64,000 bases of DNA, from NCBI GenBank assembly GCA_048265185.1, contig JBLXBZ010000006.1, forward strand, positions 124,001 through 188,000. The letters are read 5' to 3'. This stretch comes from JBLXBZ01 sp048265185 (GTDB lineage: Bacteria > Pseudomonadota > Alphaproteobacteria > Rhizobiales > Stappiaceae). The notes under the pieces were generated by a model that saw nothing but the letters and a program-made list of their open reading frames with translations, was not told the origin of the DNA and searched no databases. Both the position numbers and the translations under genes were made by a program. This document shows, in pieces, positions 34,277 through 43,046 of this stretch; position 1 is the first letter of the stretch; each line of letters begins with the position of its first letter.

Positions 34277-36151
34277 ATGGGTTTGGGTAGCGCGCTCAAT
34301 ACGGCGATGACAGGTCTGGGGCTTAATCAGCGCCAGCTATCAGTGACGGCTGACAATATCGCCAATGCGGACACCGTTGGCTATACGCGTAAATCCATCG
34401 CCGCATCCGCCGTCTATGACGGCAACGGACGCACCATTGGCGTCTATGCGGACACGATCAAGCGTTCTCTCGACACGGCGGTGCAGTCGCAATATTGGAG
34501 CGCTAACGCTCAAACGAATTTCGCCTCAATAGCGGCGCAATATACTGGGCGTCTGGACCAATTGTTCGGTTCGATTGACGATCCGAGTTCGATTTCCAAT
34601 ACGGTCAATAATTTCAATACCGCCTTGTCGAATCTGGTGAGCGCGCCGGAAAATTATTCAAACCGTCTGGAAGTGAACAGCTCAGCTGAATCCATGGCTT
34701 TGAAGTTGAATTCCATGTCGAATGAAATTCAGTCGATGCGTCAGGAGGTGGAGTTTCAGATTGAAGGGACCGTCGACCGGATCAATCAGCTTCTGACGAC
34801 TATTCAGGATTTGGATAAGCAGATCGTCGCGCAAAGTCAGGATAACAGCCAACCGGCTGGAATGTTGGATGAGCGGGATCGTTTGATCGAAGAGCTTTCC
34901 GGTTATATGGACGTCAAGGTTTCTCCCACGTCTGAAGGCGGCGTACGCATCATGACCGAAAGCGGCTTGATGCTCTATGACGTTTCCAAGGTTCGGTTGG
35001 ATTTCGACGCGCGCAGCACGATCGGCCCAAATTCCCAATACGATATGGACCCATCGAAACGGGGCGTTGGAACAATTAGCCTCGTTGGGACGGGAGGCAA
35101 TAAGTTCGATCTTATCGGCCTGAATTCGCTGCGCTCCGGCTCCTTGGCGGGTTTGGTGGAAATGCGAGATGAAACTCTTGTGGACGCCCAAGGTCAGCTT
35201 GATGAAATGGCGGCGAGCGTGGCGCGCGCTTTCTCAACTCATGTGGAGGCCGGGACCAACTATCCGGCCGTAGGCGTGCAGACAGGCTTTGAGGTGGATT
35301 TCTCCGGAATACAACCTGGAGATAATGTATCTTTTTCTTTCAAGGATCTGGCGACTGGCGCGACGAAGAACGTCACCCTTTATGACGATGGGGGGGGAAC
35401 GCCGCCCGGATTGACGGACACCAGCGACCCCGGCAATATTTTCCTGGCTGTTGATTTTTCGTCCGGAACGTTGGCGGCTGATATTCAGGCGGCGCTGGAC
35501 GGCGACGCGCGTATTGGCGCCGGCGCCTTAAGCGTGGCCGTTCCCGCCGCCGACACATTACGACTTGAAACGGCCAATGCGGCGGCTTTTCAGGTGGAAA
35601 GCGCGCAAGCCAATGTGAGCGCGACAGGGCTGGAGGATTACGCCGACGCCTTGCCTATGTTCGTTGACGAAGCGGGAGATCCTTTCACCGGGATGAAGGA
35701 TGGCCGTCCGAACGTCACCGGTTTCGCTTCTGTCATTAGCGTCAATAAGGAGCTTTTGGCGGATCCGTCAAAACTGGTGGAGTTTTCGCCCACGACCGGA
35801 AACGCCGACACCACGCGTCCGGAAGCCTTGTTGGATAAATTCTCTTCCGGAGAAAATGTATTCAATCCTTCGTCTAGGATCGGCGCGAAGAGTAACGTAT
35901 ATCAGGGCTCCATTCAGGATTTCGCCGCGTCAATGGTGTCTTTCCAAAGTGGGCGCGCGGCGCAGGCGTCGTCCATTCAGTCAGGGCAACAGATTGTCTC
36001 CGATAACTTGAAAACCCGTGTTGAAGCGTCTTCAGAAGTGAATCTGGATGAAGAGCTGGGGCGATTGATCCAGCTTGAAAATGCATATGCGGCCAACGCG
36101 CGCGTCATGCAGGTGGTTCAGGATCTTTTCGACGTCCTTATGCGCGCTTAG
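34277..36151 (+). CDS. flgK: Flagellar hook-filament junction protein 1 FlgK
   Basis: A 624-residue hook-associated protein. N-terminal MGLGSALNTAMTGLGLNQRQ with NIANADTVGYTR, a helical D1 (QLDEMAASVARAFS) and the C-terminal NLDEELGRLIQLENAYAANA core are the FlgK/rod-family D0-D1 motifs. It caps the hook and joins it to FlgL and the filament. The inserted central domain (about residues 330-460) is specific to this lineage. It ends 9 bp before flgL, with whose ribosome site it overlaps. Confidence 0.95.
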   Translation: MGLGSALNTAMTGLGLNQRQLSVTADNIANADTVGYTRKSIAASAVYDGNGRTIGVYADTIKRSLDTAVQSQYWSANAQTNFASIAAQYTGRLDQLFGSIDDPSSISNTVNNFNTALSNLVSAPENYSNRLEVNSSAESMALKLNSMSNEIQSMRQEVEFQIEGTVDRINQLLTTIQDLDKQIVAQSQDNSQPAGMLDERDRLIEELSGYMDVKVSPTSEGGVRIMTESGLMLYDVSKVRLDFDARSTIGPNSQYDMDPSKRGVGTISLVGTGGNKFDLIGLNSLRSGSLAGLVEMRDETLVDAQGQLDEMAASVARAFSTHVEAGTNYPAVGVQTGFEVDFSGIQPGDNVSFSFKDLATGATKNVTLYDDGGGTPPGLTDTSDPGNIFLAVDFSSGTLAADIQAALDGDARIGAGALSVAVPAADTLRLETANAAAFQVESAQANVSATGLEDYADALPMFVDEAGDPFTGMKDGRPNVTGFASVISVNKELLADPSKLVEFSPTTGNADTTRPEALLDKFSSGENVFNPSSRIGAKSNVYQGSIQDFAASMVSFQSGRAAQASSIQSGQQIVSDNLKTRVEASSEVNLDEELGRLIQLENAYAANARVMQVVQDLFDVLMRA

Positions 36152-36160
36152 GAGGTTATG

Positions 36161-37696
36161 ATGGTCGTTTCTCAGCTTTCTTTCTCAACATCGGCGCAGG
36201 TGCGGCAGCTAACTGAATTGCGCTCCCAGATGGACGGGTTGCAAAAGCAACTATCAACCCAGCGCAAGGCCGACACCTATGGCGGGTTGGGCGTTGATCG
36301 AACGCTCGATTTATCTTTGAAGAACCAGCTGGCCGATATCGGAACCTTTAGTCAGGCTATCCAGCTTTCAAGCCTGCGTCTTGGAACTCTGGACACCACA
36401 AGCCTGCGGCTTGAGGAGTTGCGCATTGAGGTTAAGGGCGCGACGGATCCCAATAATTTCGAGCTTTTCGCCAATGGAGGCACATCGGCGCAGACCTCGG
36501 CCGAAATCGGTTTGAAAGAATTCATGTCGCATATGAACGCGGATGTGGGCGGGCGCTATCTGTTTTCCGGGCGCGCTGCGGACGTTCAGCCGGTGGTTGA
36601 TTATGACTTGATGATGGACGGGAACGCCAATCAAGCGGGACTGAAGACTGTCATATCCGAGTATAACCAAGCGGATCTTGGCGCTCTGAGCAACGGGCGT
36701 ATGACCACCGGTCGGGCGCTGGGAGAGGTGACTATCGCGGAAGACGGCGCGCATCCTTTTGGCTTCAAGATCAATTCGCAGACAAGCACCCTTTCCAATG
36801 TCACTGTGACGCCAACGGCGGGGCCGCCAGACAGCCTTTCCGTCGACTTCACCGGCCAGCCTGAGGCGGGAGAATCGATAAGGCTGTTTTTTGATTTGCC
36901 TGACGGCTCCCAGCAGGAAATATCCTTTGGCGTGGACGGCGGTTATGGTGAAACCGATTATCAATTTGAAGTTGGCGCGACGCCTGAAGATACGGCGGAA
37001 AATTTCCTGAATGCGGTTAACCTCGCATTTGGCGAGGTTGCGTCGACTGAACTTAAAGCGGCGTCAACGGCGCGCGCTTCGGAGGCGTTTTTTGACACGG
37101 CGCCGAAGGATCCGATCCCGCCAGGCTTTACGCCTATGGCGCGGGTGGATGGCGGCGGGCCGCCGTCGGATTTCGCTAACGCCACCACGGTGCGTGACGG
37201 GACGGTGGATACGGTTGCTTGGTATCAGGGCGATAACACGTTGACGGATAACCCGCGCAAGGACTCGACGTCTCGAATTGACGAGGGGCTTAACGTTGAT
37301 TACGGCGCGCGCGCCAACGAAGACGCCTATCGCGAGATCATGCAGTCCATGGCGGCGTTTGTGGCCTCTGACTTTTCGGCGAGCCAGCCGAATAATCAGG
37401 AATTTTTCCAAGCTATGGCTCAGCGGTCGAAGGATGGATTATCCAATGAGGGGGCGGAGTCTTCGGGCGTTCGCTTGAACCATATGGAGTTCGCCGCCGC
37501 GCAGCGCGCCGTCGCTTCGGCTGAAGATCGCCATAAAGTCGCTTCGGGCGCTCTTGAGGGCTTTGTCGCCGATGTTGAAGGCGTTCAGCTTGATGAAGTC
37601 GCGGCGAAACTGCTCCGTTTGAAAACGGTCATGGAGGCAAGTTACAGCGCCACCAGCATGACCTTCCAGCTGACCTTGTCTGACTATATCCGCTAA
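36161..37696 (+). CDS. flgL: Flagellar hook-filament junction protein 2 FlgL
   Basis: A 511-residue flagellin-like protein. The N-terminal helix (MVVSQLSFSTSAQVRQL) and C-terminal helix (AAKLLRLKTVMEASYSATSM) are homologous to flagellin D0/D1, and YLFSGR is typical of FlgL. It links FlgK to the flagellin filament. The start at 36161 is favoured because GGAGG at 36151-36155 is then 5 bases away; the ATG at 36158 would leave only 2. Two terminators follow. Confidence 0.92.
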   Translation: MVVSQLSFSTSAQVRQLTELRSQMDGLQKQLSTQRKADTYGGLGVDRTLDLSLKNQLADIGTFSQAIQLSSLRLGTLDTTSLRLEELRIEVKGATDPNNFELFANGGTSAQTSAEIGLKEFMSHMNADVGGRYLFSGRAADVQPVVDYDLMMDGNANQAGLKTVISEYNQADLGALSNGRMTTGRALGEVTIAEDGAHPFGFKINSQTSTLSNVTVTPTAGPPDSLSVDFTGQPEAGESIRLFFDLPDGSQQEISFGVDGGYGETDYQFEVGATPEDTAENFLNAVNLAFGEVASTELKAASTARASEAFFDTAPKDPIPPGFTPMARVDGGGPPSDFANATTVRDGTVDTVAWYQGDNTLTDNPRKDSTSRIDEGLNVDYGARANEDAYREIMQSMAAFVASDFSASQPNNQEFFQAMAQRSKDGLSNEGAESSGVRLNHMEFAAAQRAVASAEDRHKVASGALEGFVADVEGVQLDEVAAKLLRLKTVMEASYSATSMTFQLTLSDYIR

Positions 37697-37711
37697 GGAT
37701 GTAAAAGAGCG

Positions 37712-37743
37712 GCGGCTTGATAAGCCTCATGAGCCGCTTTTTT
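37712..37743 (+). terminator. Terminator after flgL
   Basis: GCGGCT (37712-37717) pairs with AGCCGC (37732-37737), followed by a T-run to 37743. The loop is 14 bases, so it is weaker than the next one. Confidence 0.55.
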
Positions 37744-37758
37744 GAGATCTGATAAAAG

Positions 37759-37787
37759 AAACCCGGCGACGCGCCGGGTTTTTGTTT
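37759..37787. terminator. Bidirectional terminator between flgL and flaF
   Basis: A perfect 10-bp stem, AAACCCGGCG with CGCCGGGTTT and loop ACG, with T-rich sequence on the right and A-rich on the left. It can end both the flgL and the flaF transcripts. Confidence 0.88.
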
Positions 37788-37826
37788 TATTTGGCTCTCG
37801 GTGAAAGGAGAAGAGGCGGTCTCTGT

Positions 37827-38195
37827 TTAGCTGCCTCTGAGGCCGAGCGCGATATTTCGATTGATGGAGATCAGGCTATTGAGGCGCTCAGGCGCCGGGT
37901 TTGATAAAACCTCCAGCGTGTGCTTCAGCACGAAAATCCCAAGATTAGCCATATTTTGCTTCAGCTCAACCGGTAAGGGGTGTTCTTCATTGGTCGCCGC
38001 GGTGGTGAGCAACGTCCACAAACGACGATTATAGGTCAGCGCGTCGGTTAATTTCGTCGCATGTTGATTTTCCCAATCGTCTTTTACGGCTTGAAGCTGG
38101 GCCGCGGCTTTAATAAGTAGGCCAGCTTCCAATTCGCGCGGGTTAACCGTAGATTGGGCGGCAGTCTGGTAAGCGGCGGTGGCTTGATTATACAT
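37827..38195 (-). CDS. flaF: Flagellar biosynthesis regulator FlaF
   Basis: A 122-residue helical cytoplasmic protein (MYNQATAAYQTAAQSTVNPR, then LTYNRRLWTLL, then NLGIFVLKHTLEVL) that matches the alphaproteobacterial FlaF family. In Caulobacter, FlaF promotes flagellin translation or secretion and works against FlbT. It starts within the last 8 bases of flbT, in the same transcript, and is the last gene before the bidirectional terminator. Confidence 0.9.
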   Translation of the reverse strand: MYNQATAAYQTAAQSTVNPRELEAGLLIKAAAQLQAVKDDWENQHATKLTDALTYNRRLWTLLTTAATNEEHPLPVELKQNMANLGIFVLKHTLEVLSNPAPERLNSLISINRNIALGLRGS

Positions 38196-38571
38196 TGCCG
38201 ATCAGCTCCTGTTCGTAGACGATCAGTTCTTTGGATTTCTTCAAAGCATGATAAAGTGATCCTGTTAAGATCTCATTGCTAATCGCATCTATTTTCTTGA
38301 GGGCGCTCGGCGCGGCGGCGACAAAGTCCTGAATTAACGAGAAATATAAATCCCGGTGATTTTCGATGTTTTTATCGAGATACATCAATTGAACCACCAG
38401 ATAAATTCTCTTGGCTGGCGTATTCGCAGTTTCCGCCGTGAAAATATCTTTTTCACGCAATATAGGGTCTTGCCCATCAACATAAATTTGAATTCTTGCG
38501 TCGCCATTTGTAATGACGGACGAGCCAATAATTATTTTTTCGTGTGGTTTTAATTCTATTCTTAGCGACAT
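38188..38571 (-). CDS. flbT: Flagellin mRNA regulator FlbT
   Basis: A 127-residue protein with the FlbT N-terminus MSLRIELKPHEKIIIGSSVI and the IYLVVQLMYLDKN helix. In Caulobacter, FlbT binds the 5' leader of flagellin mRNA and links filament synthesis to hook completion. It follows the flagellin gene, separated by a terminator, so it needs its own promoter in the 109-bp gap or read-through. It overlaps flaF by 8 bp. Confidence 0.92.
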   Translation of the reverse strand: MSLRIELKPHEKIIIGSSVITNGDARIQIYVDGQDPILREKDIFTAETANTPAKRIYLVVQLMYLDKNIENHRDLYFSLIQDFVAAAPSALKKIDAISNEILTGSLYHALKKSKELIVYEQELIGNV

Positions 38572-38631
38572 ATTTGTAAAATACCATTTACCAATTTTCT
38601 CCGCAAGAAAACAATGAAACTTGCAAAGAAA

Positions 38632-38655
38632 AACGGCGGGGAAATCCCCGCCGTT
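38632..38655 (-). terminator. Rho-independent terminator of the flagellin gene
   Basis: A perfect 10-bp stem (AACGGCGGGG with CCCCGCCGTT, loop AAAT) with an A-rich left flank that gives the U-run on the minus strand. It lies 26 bases after the flagellin stop. Confidence 0.87.
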
Positions 38656-38680
38656 CCTGTGTTTATTGCGTCTTAGTTGA

Positions 38681-40096
38681 TTAGAACAACCGCAGAGCTG
38701 TCTGATCCGCCTGAGAAGCGAGGGACAGAGCTGTGGAAGACAGCTGTTGGCGTGTTTGCAGCGCCAGCATGTTCGCAGCTTCTTCATTGGTGTCGGCCAG
38801 CACGAGATTGTCCGCGCCGGTCTGCAATGTGTTCATCATCGACTTGGTGAAGTCCTGACGGTTTTCAACGATCGACAGGTTCGAGCCCAGAGCGGAGGAC
38901 TGTGAGCGCACCGAGCCGACAGCCGACTTTACGTCAGCCAGCAATGTGTCGATGTTTGCGTCGCTATCCAGATCAGAAGCTTCGATGTTGCTCAGACCCA
39001 GGTTGGCGGAATTGACTGTGTCGCCGTCCTTGGTTTGAATGTCGATTGTCGACGTGCCGGTTTCGTTGAAGGTGATCTTCAAGTTGTCGCCACGCAGCAG
39101 GTTGATGCCGTTGAAGGAAGCGTCGTCGGAGAGTTTGTCGAGCTGGTCACGCAATTCGTTGAACTGCTTGGCCAGATCTCCGCGTACTGAGTTACCATCG
39201 ATTGCGGCTGAATCCGTTGATACGCCGTCGGTCGTTCCTGTGCTGGAGACGCCGTCAACATTCAGTTCCTGGGTGGAGAGGTTTTCAATGCGCAGCTTTC
39301 CGTTGTCGTTCGATGCGCGAATGTTGCCGTCCAAGCCAGTGGTGTTGTTGATTTCCGACACGAGTTCGTCAGTGGTCTTGGCTACGTTTGCGTCCGCGCC
39401 AAAACCGAGAAGCGCCGCGCCGCCGGCTGAGGTGCCTTCAGCTACGGTGATCGCTGCGCCATCGTTGCTGGAGAGCGTGATTACGCCATTCTCGTTTGAT
39501 GCGGTGATGCCATTGCCAGCCGCTTCCGTAGCGGCGTTGATTTTGTCGACGATGTCGTCAGCGGTGTCGCCCGTGTTGAGGGTGATGTCAGCCGTAGTCG
39601 TGGTGCCGTCGGAAATTGTGAACTGATCGCCATCGTTCGCCACGAGCACGTCGGGAACAGCCGCAGCAGTCGCTTTTTCGGTTTTTGTCAGGGAGACGTC
39701 AACCGGCGTATCGCCAACAGCGCCGCCGGAGAATGAAATGTTCCCCGAGGTTACGGAATCGTCAACTGTGTAGGAAGCGGTCTCGAAGGACTTGTCCTGG
39801 CGAGCCTGACGAAGGGTGGACTGCATCGACTCAAGAGTTTTGTTGATCGAAGTCAGGCCATTGTCGGCGGCTTCAATGGTTTTGATGCCGTTCGACATGG
39901 AATCCATCAGCGTCGACAGATCGTTGGAGCGTGACTGCAACGAAGAAGACGTGAAGAAGTTGGTGGGGTTGTCGAGGGCGGAGTTAACTTTCTTGCCGGT
40001 GGCGAGACGGTTCTGAGTGGTTGACATCATGTCAGCCGTGCTCTGAAGCGACAGGAGGTTCTGACGAACGCCGGACGAGAGAGTGATATTATCCAT
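38681..40096 (-). CDS. Flagellin
   Basis: A 471-residue filament subunit. The N-terminal D0/D1 (VRQNLLSLQSTADMMSTTQN, LATGKKVNSALDNP) and C-terminal D1/D0 (SIVENRQDFTKSMMNTLQTG, NEEAANMLALQTRQQLS, TALRLF end) are conserved. The middle carries two flagellin-hook IN-like segments rich in Thr, Asp and Asn. The TALRLF end is the usual alphaproteobacterial type. Only one flagellin gene is in the window. AGGA ribosome site 10 bases before the start. The leader has a hairpin, and a perfect CtrA box lies 93 bp upstream. Confidence 0.93.
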   Translation of the reverse strand: MDNITLSSGVRQNLLSLQSTADMMSTTQNRLATGKKVNSALDNPTNFFTSSSLQSRSNDLSTLMDSMSNGIKTIEAADNGLTSINKTLESMQSTLRQARQDKSFETASYTVDDSVTSGNISFSGGAVGDTPVDVSLTKTEKATAAAVPDVLVANDGDQFTISDGTTTTADITLNTGDTADDIVDKINAATEAAGNGITASNENGVITLSSNDGAAITVAEGTSAGGAALLGFGADANVAKTTDELVSEINNTTGLDGNIRASNDNGKLRIENLSTQELNVDGVSSTGTTDGVSTDSAAIDGNSVRGDLAKQFNELRDQLDKLSDDASFNGINLLRGDNLKITFNETGTSTIDIQTKDGDTVNSANLGLSNIEASDLDSDANIDTLLADVKSAVGSVRSQSSALGSNLSIVENRQDFTKSMMNTLQTGADNLVLADTNEEAANMLALQTRQQLSSTALSLASQADQTALRLF

Positions 40097-40130
40097 TTTG
40101 TGAGCTTCCTATTCTGGAATGATTAACCGC

Positions 40131-40145
40131 CTCCCATTCTGGGAG
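40131..40145 (-). promoter_or_regulatory. Hairpin in the flagellin mRNA leader
   Basis: CTCCCA-TTC-TGGGAG, a perfect 6-bp stem with a 3-base loop, 35 bases before the flagellin start. It is a candidate FlbT-binding or stability element. Confidence 0.45.
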
Positions 40146-40160
40146 ACCACCACATTCTGC

Positions 40161-40166
40161 AGTATA
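40161..40166 (-). promoter_or_regulatory. Flagellin -10-like element TATACT
   Basis: TATACT on the minus strand, 65 bases before the flagellin start and downstream of the CtrA box at 40189. A sigma54 reading of the same stretch has wrong spacing (see rejected items). Confidence 0.4.
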
Positions 40167-40188
40167 CAGCCAAAATGCGCAAGAAAGT

Positions 40189-40203
40189 TTAACAAGTAAT
40201 TAA
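40189..40203. promoter_or_regulatory. Perfect CtrA-type box upstream of flagellin
   Basis: TTAA-CAAGTAA-TTAA, an exact TTAA-N7-TTAA match about 93 bp before the flagellin start and 22 bp upstream of the TATACT element. Confidence 0.6.
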
Positions 40204-40472
40204 TCTGGTGCTTGAGTGTTTAAGCAAGTCGTTGTTTTAATGGTAAAAAAAACATTAACCACTATTTGGGATATTTCGCGTGTCAAAAGTTTAAATTTTT
40301 GAATTGAATTTTTGCTTCCTTTTTGTTCTTAATGTGAGTGAGCGGCGAGGTAATGGGCGAGCCGACTGTGCTTTGTCGCAATGGCAGCTCCGCAATGTTT
40401 GTGTCGCGATTACAGTCGCGTGAAGGCGGGGGTGTTTACGGGGCGGTTGCGGCCGCGGGTCTGGAGGCGGGT

Positions 40473-40832
40473 TTAAAGCGCTTGATCTACGTTGACGCCC
40501 GGGGTTTCGGGGGCGACGACTTCCGCCAAAGCCTTGCGCAGACGCAAGGTCGCTTCTTCGGGAATTTGTTTGAGAACTTCCCCGGTTTCAGAGTTTATGG
40601 TCTTGAACACCATTGTGTTGGTGTCAGGATCGCGCGATCCTTCACGCTTTACTTTTTCTTGCCGCTCGCGAGGGATCTCAGTCTGCTCTTGGCGCCCGAC
40701 GGTTTGGTTCTGCTCAACCGTTTTGGAAGCCGGTAATTCAGTATCAGCTACGGCGTCCTTCACGGGCTCTGGACTGCGGGCGGGAGGAGTCGCTATGAAA
40801 TATTGTTGCGGTCTGGCGACGAGCGGTTCCAT
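40473..40832 (-). CDS. FlaG-like flagellar protein
   Basis: A 119-residue protein. The first 70 residues are polar and disordered. The C-terminal part (NTMVFKTINSETGEVLKQIP, then EATLRLRKALAE) is the FlaG domain. FlaG proteins affect filament length or assembly in other bacteria, but their mechanism is not settled. It sits between the flgI operon and the flagellin gene on the same strand, with a 237-bp gap upstream containing a hairpin and several TTAA elements. Length is normal for the family. Confidence 0.78.
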   Translation of the reverse strand: MEPLVARPQQYFIATPPARSPEPVKDAVADTELPASKTVEQNQTVGRQEQTEIPRERQEKVKREGSRDPDTNTMVFKTINSETGEVLKQIPEEATLRLRKALAEVVAPETPGVNVDQAL

Positions 40833-40869
40833 GACTTCCTCCTTCTTGCAAGCTGAACGAAATAAGATT

Positions 40870-40884
40870 GCCTGATGGTCAGGC
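40870..40884 (-). promoter_or_regulatory. Hairpin upstream of flaG
   Basis: GCCTGA-TGG-TCAGGC, a perfect 6-bp inverted repeat 38 bp before flaG. It may be a leader element, an operator or a weak terminator for the flgI operon; the flanking U-run is poor. Confidence 0.35.
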
Positions 40885-41069
40885 GACTAAGATCGCATTC
40901 TTAATTTTAAACTTTACACGCGAAGGTTAAGTTAGATCTTAACCTAATCGTTACATTTTTAACCTTTTTAGTCTAGCTGATTCGAGCGGTTTTGGCAAAT
41001 TTTCTGATATGCAAGTCCTTGTCGGCTCACGGAGAAAAATTTTTATCGCTAGCTGTTTTTGCGTGAGCG

Positions 41070-41567
41070 CTAGAGAGAACGGTTAAGAGCTATGCCGTCT
41101 GACAACGGTGAAATATTGGGGGCGTCTCCATTTGCGCTATAAACGCGCGGCGCTTTTTTTTCTCCAACAGCCTTGGCGACGGTTCTCAGCAAATTGTCCG
41201 TGACCTCGCGCGCCGTGGCGAGCACGGCGAGATTTATTTTCATCAGAGGTTGAAATTCTTTATGCTTTTTCTTTAGCGCGGCGACGGAAACAGGGGTTAA
41301 GTTTCCCAGAGTCACGGAATGATCGCGAACATAGGTCATGCCGCGCATGTAAATACTGACGAGTTCGGCTTTTTGCGGCGACAGCGCCGCCGCCTCTTCG
41401 AGCGCGCCCTTGCGCACGAGAGCCGTCTCGTTCTCGATGATCTGCATAAGGTCGTCCATTGTTTGGGACAGACGCGCGCACACCGCTTCGGCGGCGAGGT
41501 GATCAACGACTACGCCGGCGAAAAATTCTGGCGCGCGTTCACTCAAGGATTTCGTGTCCAGGCTCAT
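41070..41567 (-). CDS. FlgN-like flagellar chaperone
   Basis: A 165-residue helical protein. It contains SQTMDDLMQIIENETALVRK, a FlgN-like N-terminal helix, and the Leu- and Ala-rich helices AELVSIYMRGMTYVRD and LMKINLAVLATAREVTDNLL. FlgN chaperones hold FlgK and FlgL for export. It follows the rod-binding gene by 0 bp (stop then ATG) in the flgI operon. Caulobacter has a protein called FlbY at this place, and this is probably its counterpart, though I give the symbol as open. Confidence 0.75.
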   Translation of the reverse strand: MSLDTKSLSERAPEFFAGVVVDHLAAEAVCARLSQTMDDLMQIIENETALVRKGALEEAAALSPQKAELVSIYMRGMTYVRDHSVTLGNLTPVSVAALKKKHKEFQPLMKINLAVLATAREVTDNLLRTVAKAVGEKKAPRVYSANGDAPNISPLSDGIALNRSL

Positions 41568-41882
41568 TTACCCTCTCAATTCCTGAAGCTTGATCAATTC
41601 GGACTGCACGGCGTCGGCTATGCCAATTCCGCCGGATGCCGCGATTGATTTGGAATATTCTTCAACAAGCAGTCCGCGCCATGTTTCGCTGCCTTCATTG
41701 TTTCCCCATGTTCCCCCTTCCTCCAGGCCGGTGAACATGGATTGGAGCATGGTGTTTAAAAACACCGCTTCAAACTCTTCAGCGGATTCGCGGGTCATGC
41801 TTTGGGAGGCTTCTATGTTGGCGCGCCTTTGGGCCATGGCGTTTTGCGTGGCCGCTTCGGCTATGGAGAAACCGTTGTTCAT
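41568..41882 (-). CDS. Flagellar rod-binding protein (FlgJ N-terminal domain, CheL-like)
   Basis: A 104-residue protein corresponding to the rod-binding half of FlgJ only (ESAEEFEAVFLNTMLQSMFT and WRGLLVEEYSKSIAASGGIG). The muramidase half is missing, as is usual in alphaproteobacteria, where it was named CheL in Caulobacter. It helps rod assembly in the periplasm. The ATG at 41882 is chosen: GAGGTG sits 5 bases upstream, and it overlaps the flgI stop by one base. A GTG at 41885 is the alternative. Confidence 0.88.
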   Translation of the reverse strand: MNNGFSIAEAATQNAMAQRRANIEASQSMTRESAEEFEAVFLNTMLQSMFTGLEEGGTWGNNEGSETWRGLLVEEYSKSIAASGGIGIADAVQSELIKLQELRG

Positions 41883-42997
41883 CACATCACCTCGATTTCG
41901 GCTTGCAGCGAACCGGAAGCCTTGATCGCCTGCAGAATTGAAATCAGGTCGCGCGGACCGATTCCCAAGGCGTTCAATCCATCCACCAGCTCCTTTAGGG
42001 TTACGCTTTCGCGAACGATGGCCAGCTTATTTCCGCTTTCCTCGTCAACGCTGACTTCCGTGCGCGGAACGATGGCGGTCTCTCCATTGGCGAAGGCGTT
42101 TGGTTGAACCACTTCCGGGCTTTCCGCGATGGTCACCGTTAGGTTTCCTTGAGCGACGGCGACAGTGGATACCTTGACGTTTTGTCCCATGACGATGATG
42201 CCTGAGTTCTCGTCGATAACCACGCGCGCCGGCAGATCCGGCTCGATAATCAATTGCTCGATGTCGGTCAGCAGGTCGACGATATTTCCGTCAAAGTTGC
42301 GAGGCAGGTCAATGCGCACCGTCGCTGGGTCCGCGGGTTCCGCGGTGGGTAGGCCGATAAGCTCATTGATGGCCAGAGCGATGCGGCGAGCGGTTGTGAG
42401 ATCGGGATTGCGAAGAGCAAGCCGCATTGTGGTGAGAGAGGCGAGTTTGAACTCGATTTCCCTTTCAACCAGTGCGCCGTTGGCTATTCGTCCAGAAGTG
42501 GGAACGCCGCGTACGATGGAGGCGGCCTCGCCGCCGGCGGAAAAGCCGCCGATGGCGACGGGGCCTTGAGCAATGGCGTACACTTCCCCATCCGCGCCCA
42601 GAAGCGGGGTCACCAGCAAGGTGCCCCCTTGCAGGCTGTCTGCGTCTCCAAGAGCGCTGACGGAGACGTCAATGCGCGTTCCCTGAGTGGAGAAGGCGGG
42701 CAGATTGGCGGTGACCATGACGGCGGCCACATTGTCGGTGTTGAGATCGACGTCGCGGGTGTTCACGCCCAGTCGTTCCAGCATGGCTTGCAGGCTTTGC
42801 CGGGTGAAGGGGGCGTTGCGCAGTGAATCCCCCGTGCCTTGCAGTCCCACCACCAAGCCATAGCCGATGAGCTGGTTGTCCCTTACGCCTTCAAAGTCGG
42901 AAATATCCTTGATCCTTGACGCGGAAAGAGCGGCCGTGGTCAGGCATAGCATGCAGATGAATACGGTCAGAAGGCGAAGCGTCATAGGCGAAGTCAT
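41882..42997 (-). CDS. flgI: Flagellar P-ring protein FlgI
   Basis: A 371-residue secreted protein. A signal peptide ends near TAALSASR, then the FlgI motifs SRIKDISDFEGVRDNQLIGY, GLVVGLQGTGDSL, FTRQSLQAMLERLGVN and the end FGGGVTLKELVDGLNALGIG-type region (seen as VTLKELVDGLNALGI). It assembles in peptidoglycan as the P-ring bushing. Start 42997 has GGAAG 7 bases upstream; a TTG at 43012 is weaker. It leads the operon flgI-rod binding-FlgN, under the sigma54 promoter at 43047. Confidence 0.95.
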   Translation of the reverse strand: MTSPMTLRLLTVFICMLCLTTAALSASRIKDISDFEGVRDNQLIGYGLVVGLQGTGDSLRNAPFTRQSLQAMLERLGVNTRDVDLNTDNVAAVMVTANLPAFSTQGTRIDVSVSALGDADSLQGGTLLVTPLLGADGEVYAIAQGPVAIGGFSAGGEAASIVRGVPTSGRIANGALVEREIEFKLASLTTMRLALRNPDLTTARRIALAINELIGLPTAEPADPATVRIDLPRNFDGNIVDLLTDIEQLIIEPDLPARVVIDENSGIIVMGQNVKVSTVAVAQGNLTVTIAESPEVVQPNAFANGETAIVPRTEVSVDEESGNKLAIVRESVTLKELVDGLNALGIGPRDLISILQAIKASGSLQAEIEVM

Positions 42998-43046
42998 ATT
43001 GGGCTCTTCCAAAACATTTTTTGTTTCAATAAGCTAAATTAATTAA

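Larger units (their letters stand above)
40097..40472. other. Intergenic region flaG / flagellin
   Basis: No gene is supported; the plus-strand ORF here is antisense to flaG and has no matching protein character. The region contains the flagellin leader hairpin (40131), a TATACT -10-like element and a CtrA box (40189). Bases 40235-40330 are AT-rich. Confidence 0.6.

Noticed and set aside
40155..40180. A sigma54-like sequence upstream of flagellin, TTGGC followed by TGCA on the minus strand
   Set aside because: GG and GC are 9 bases apart instead of the required 10, and the AC after TGGC is missing.
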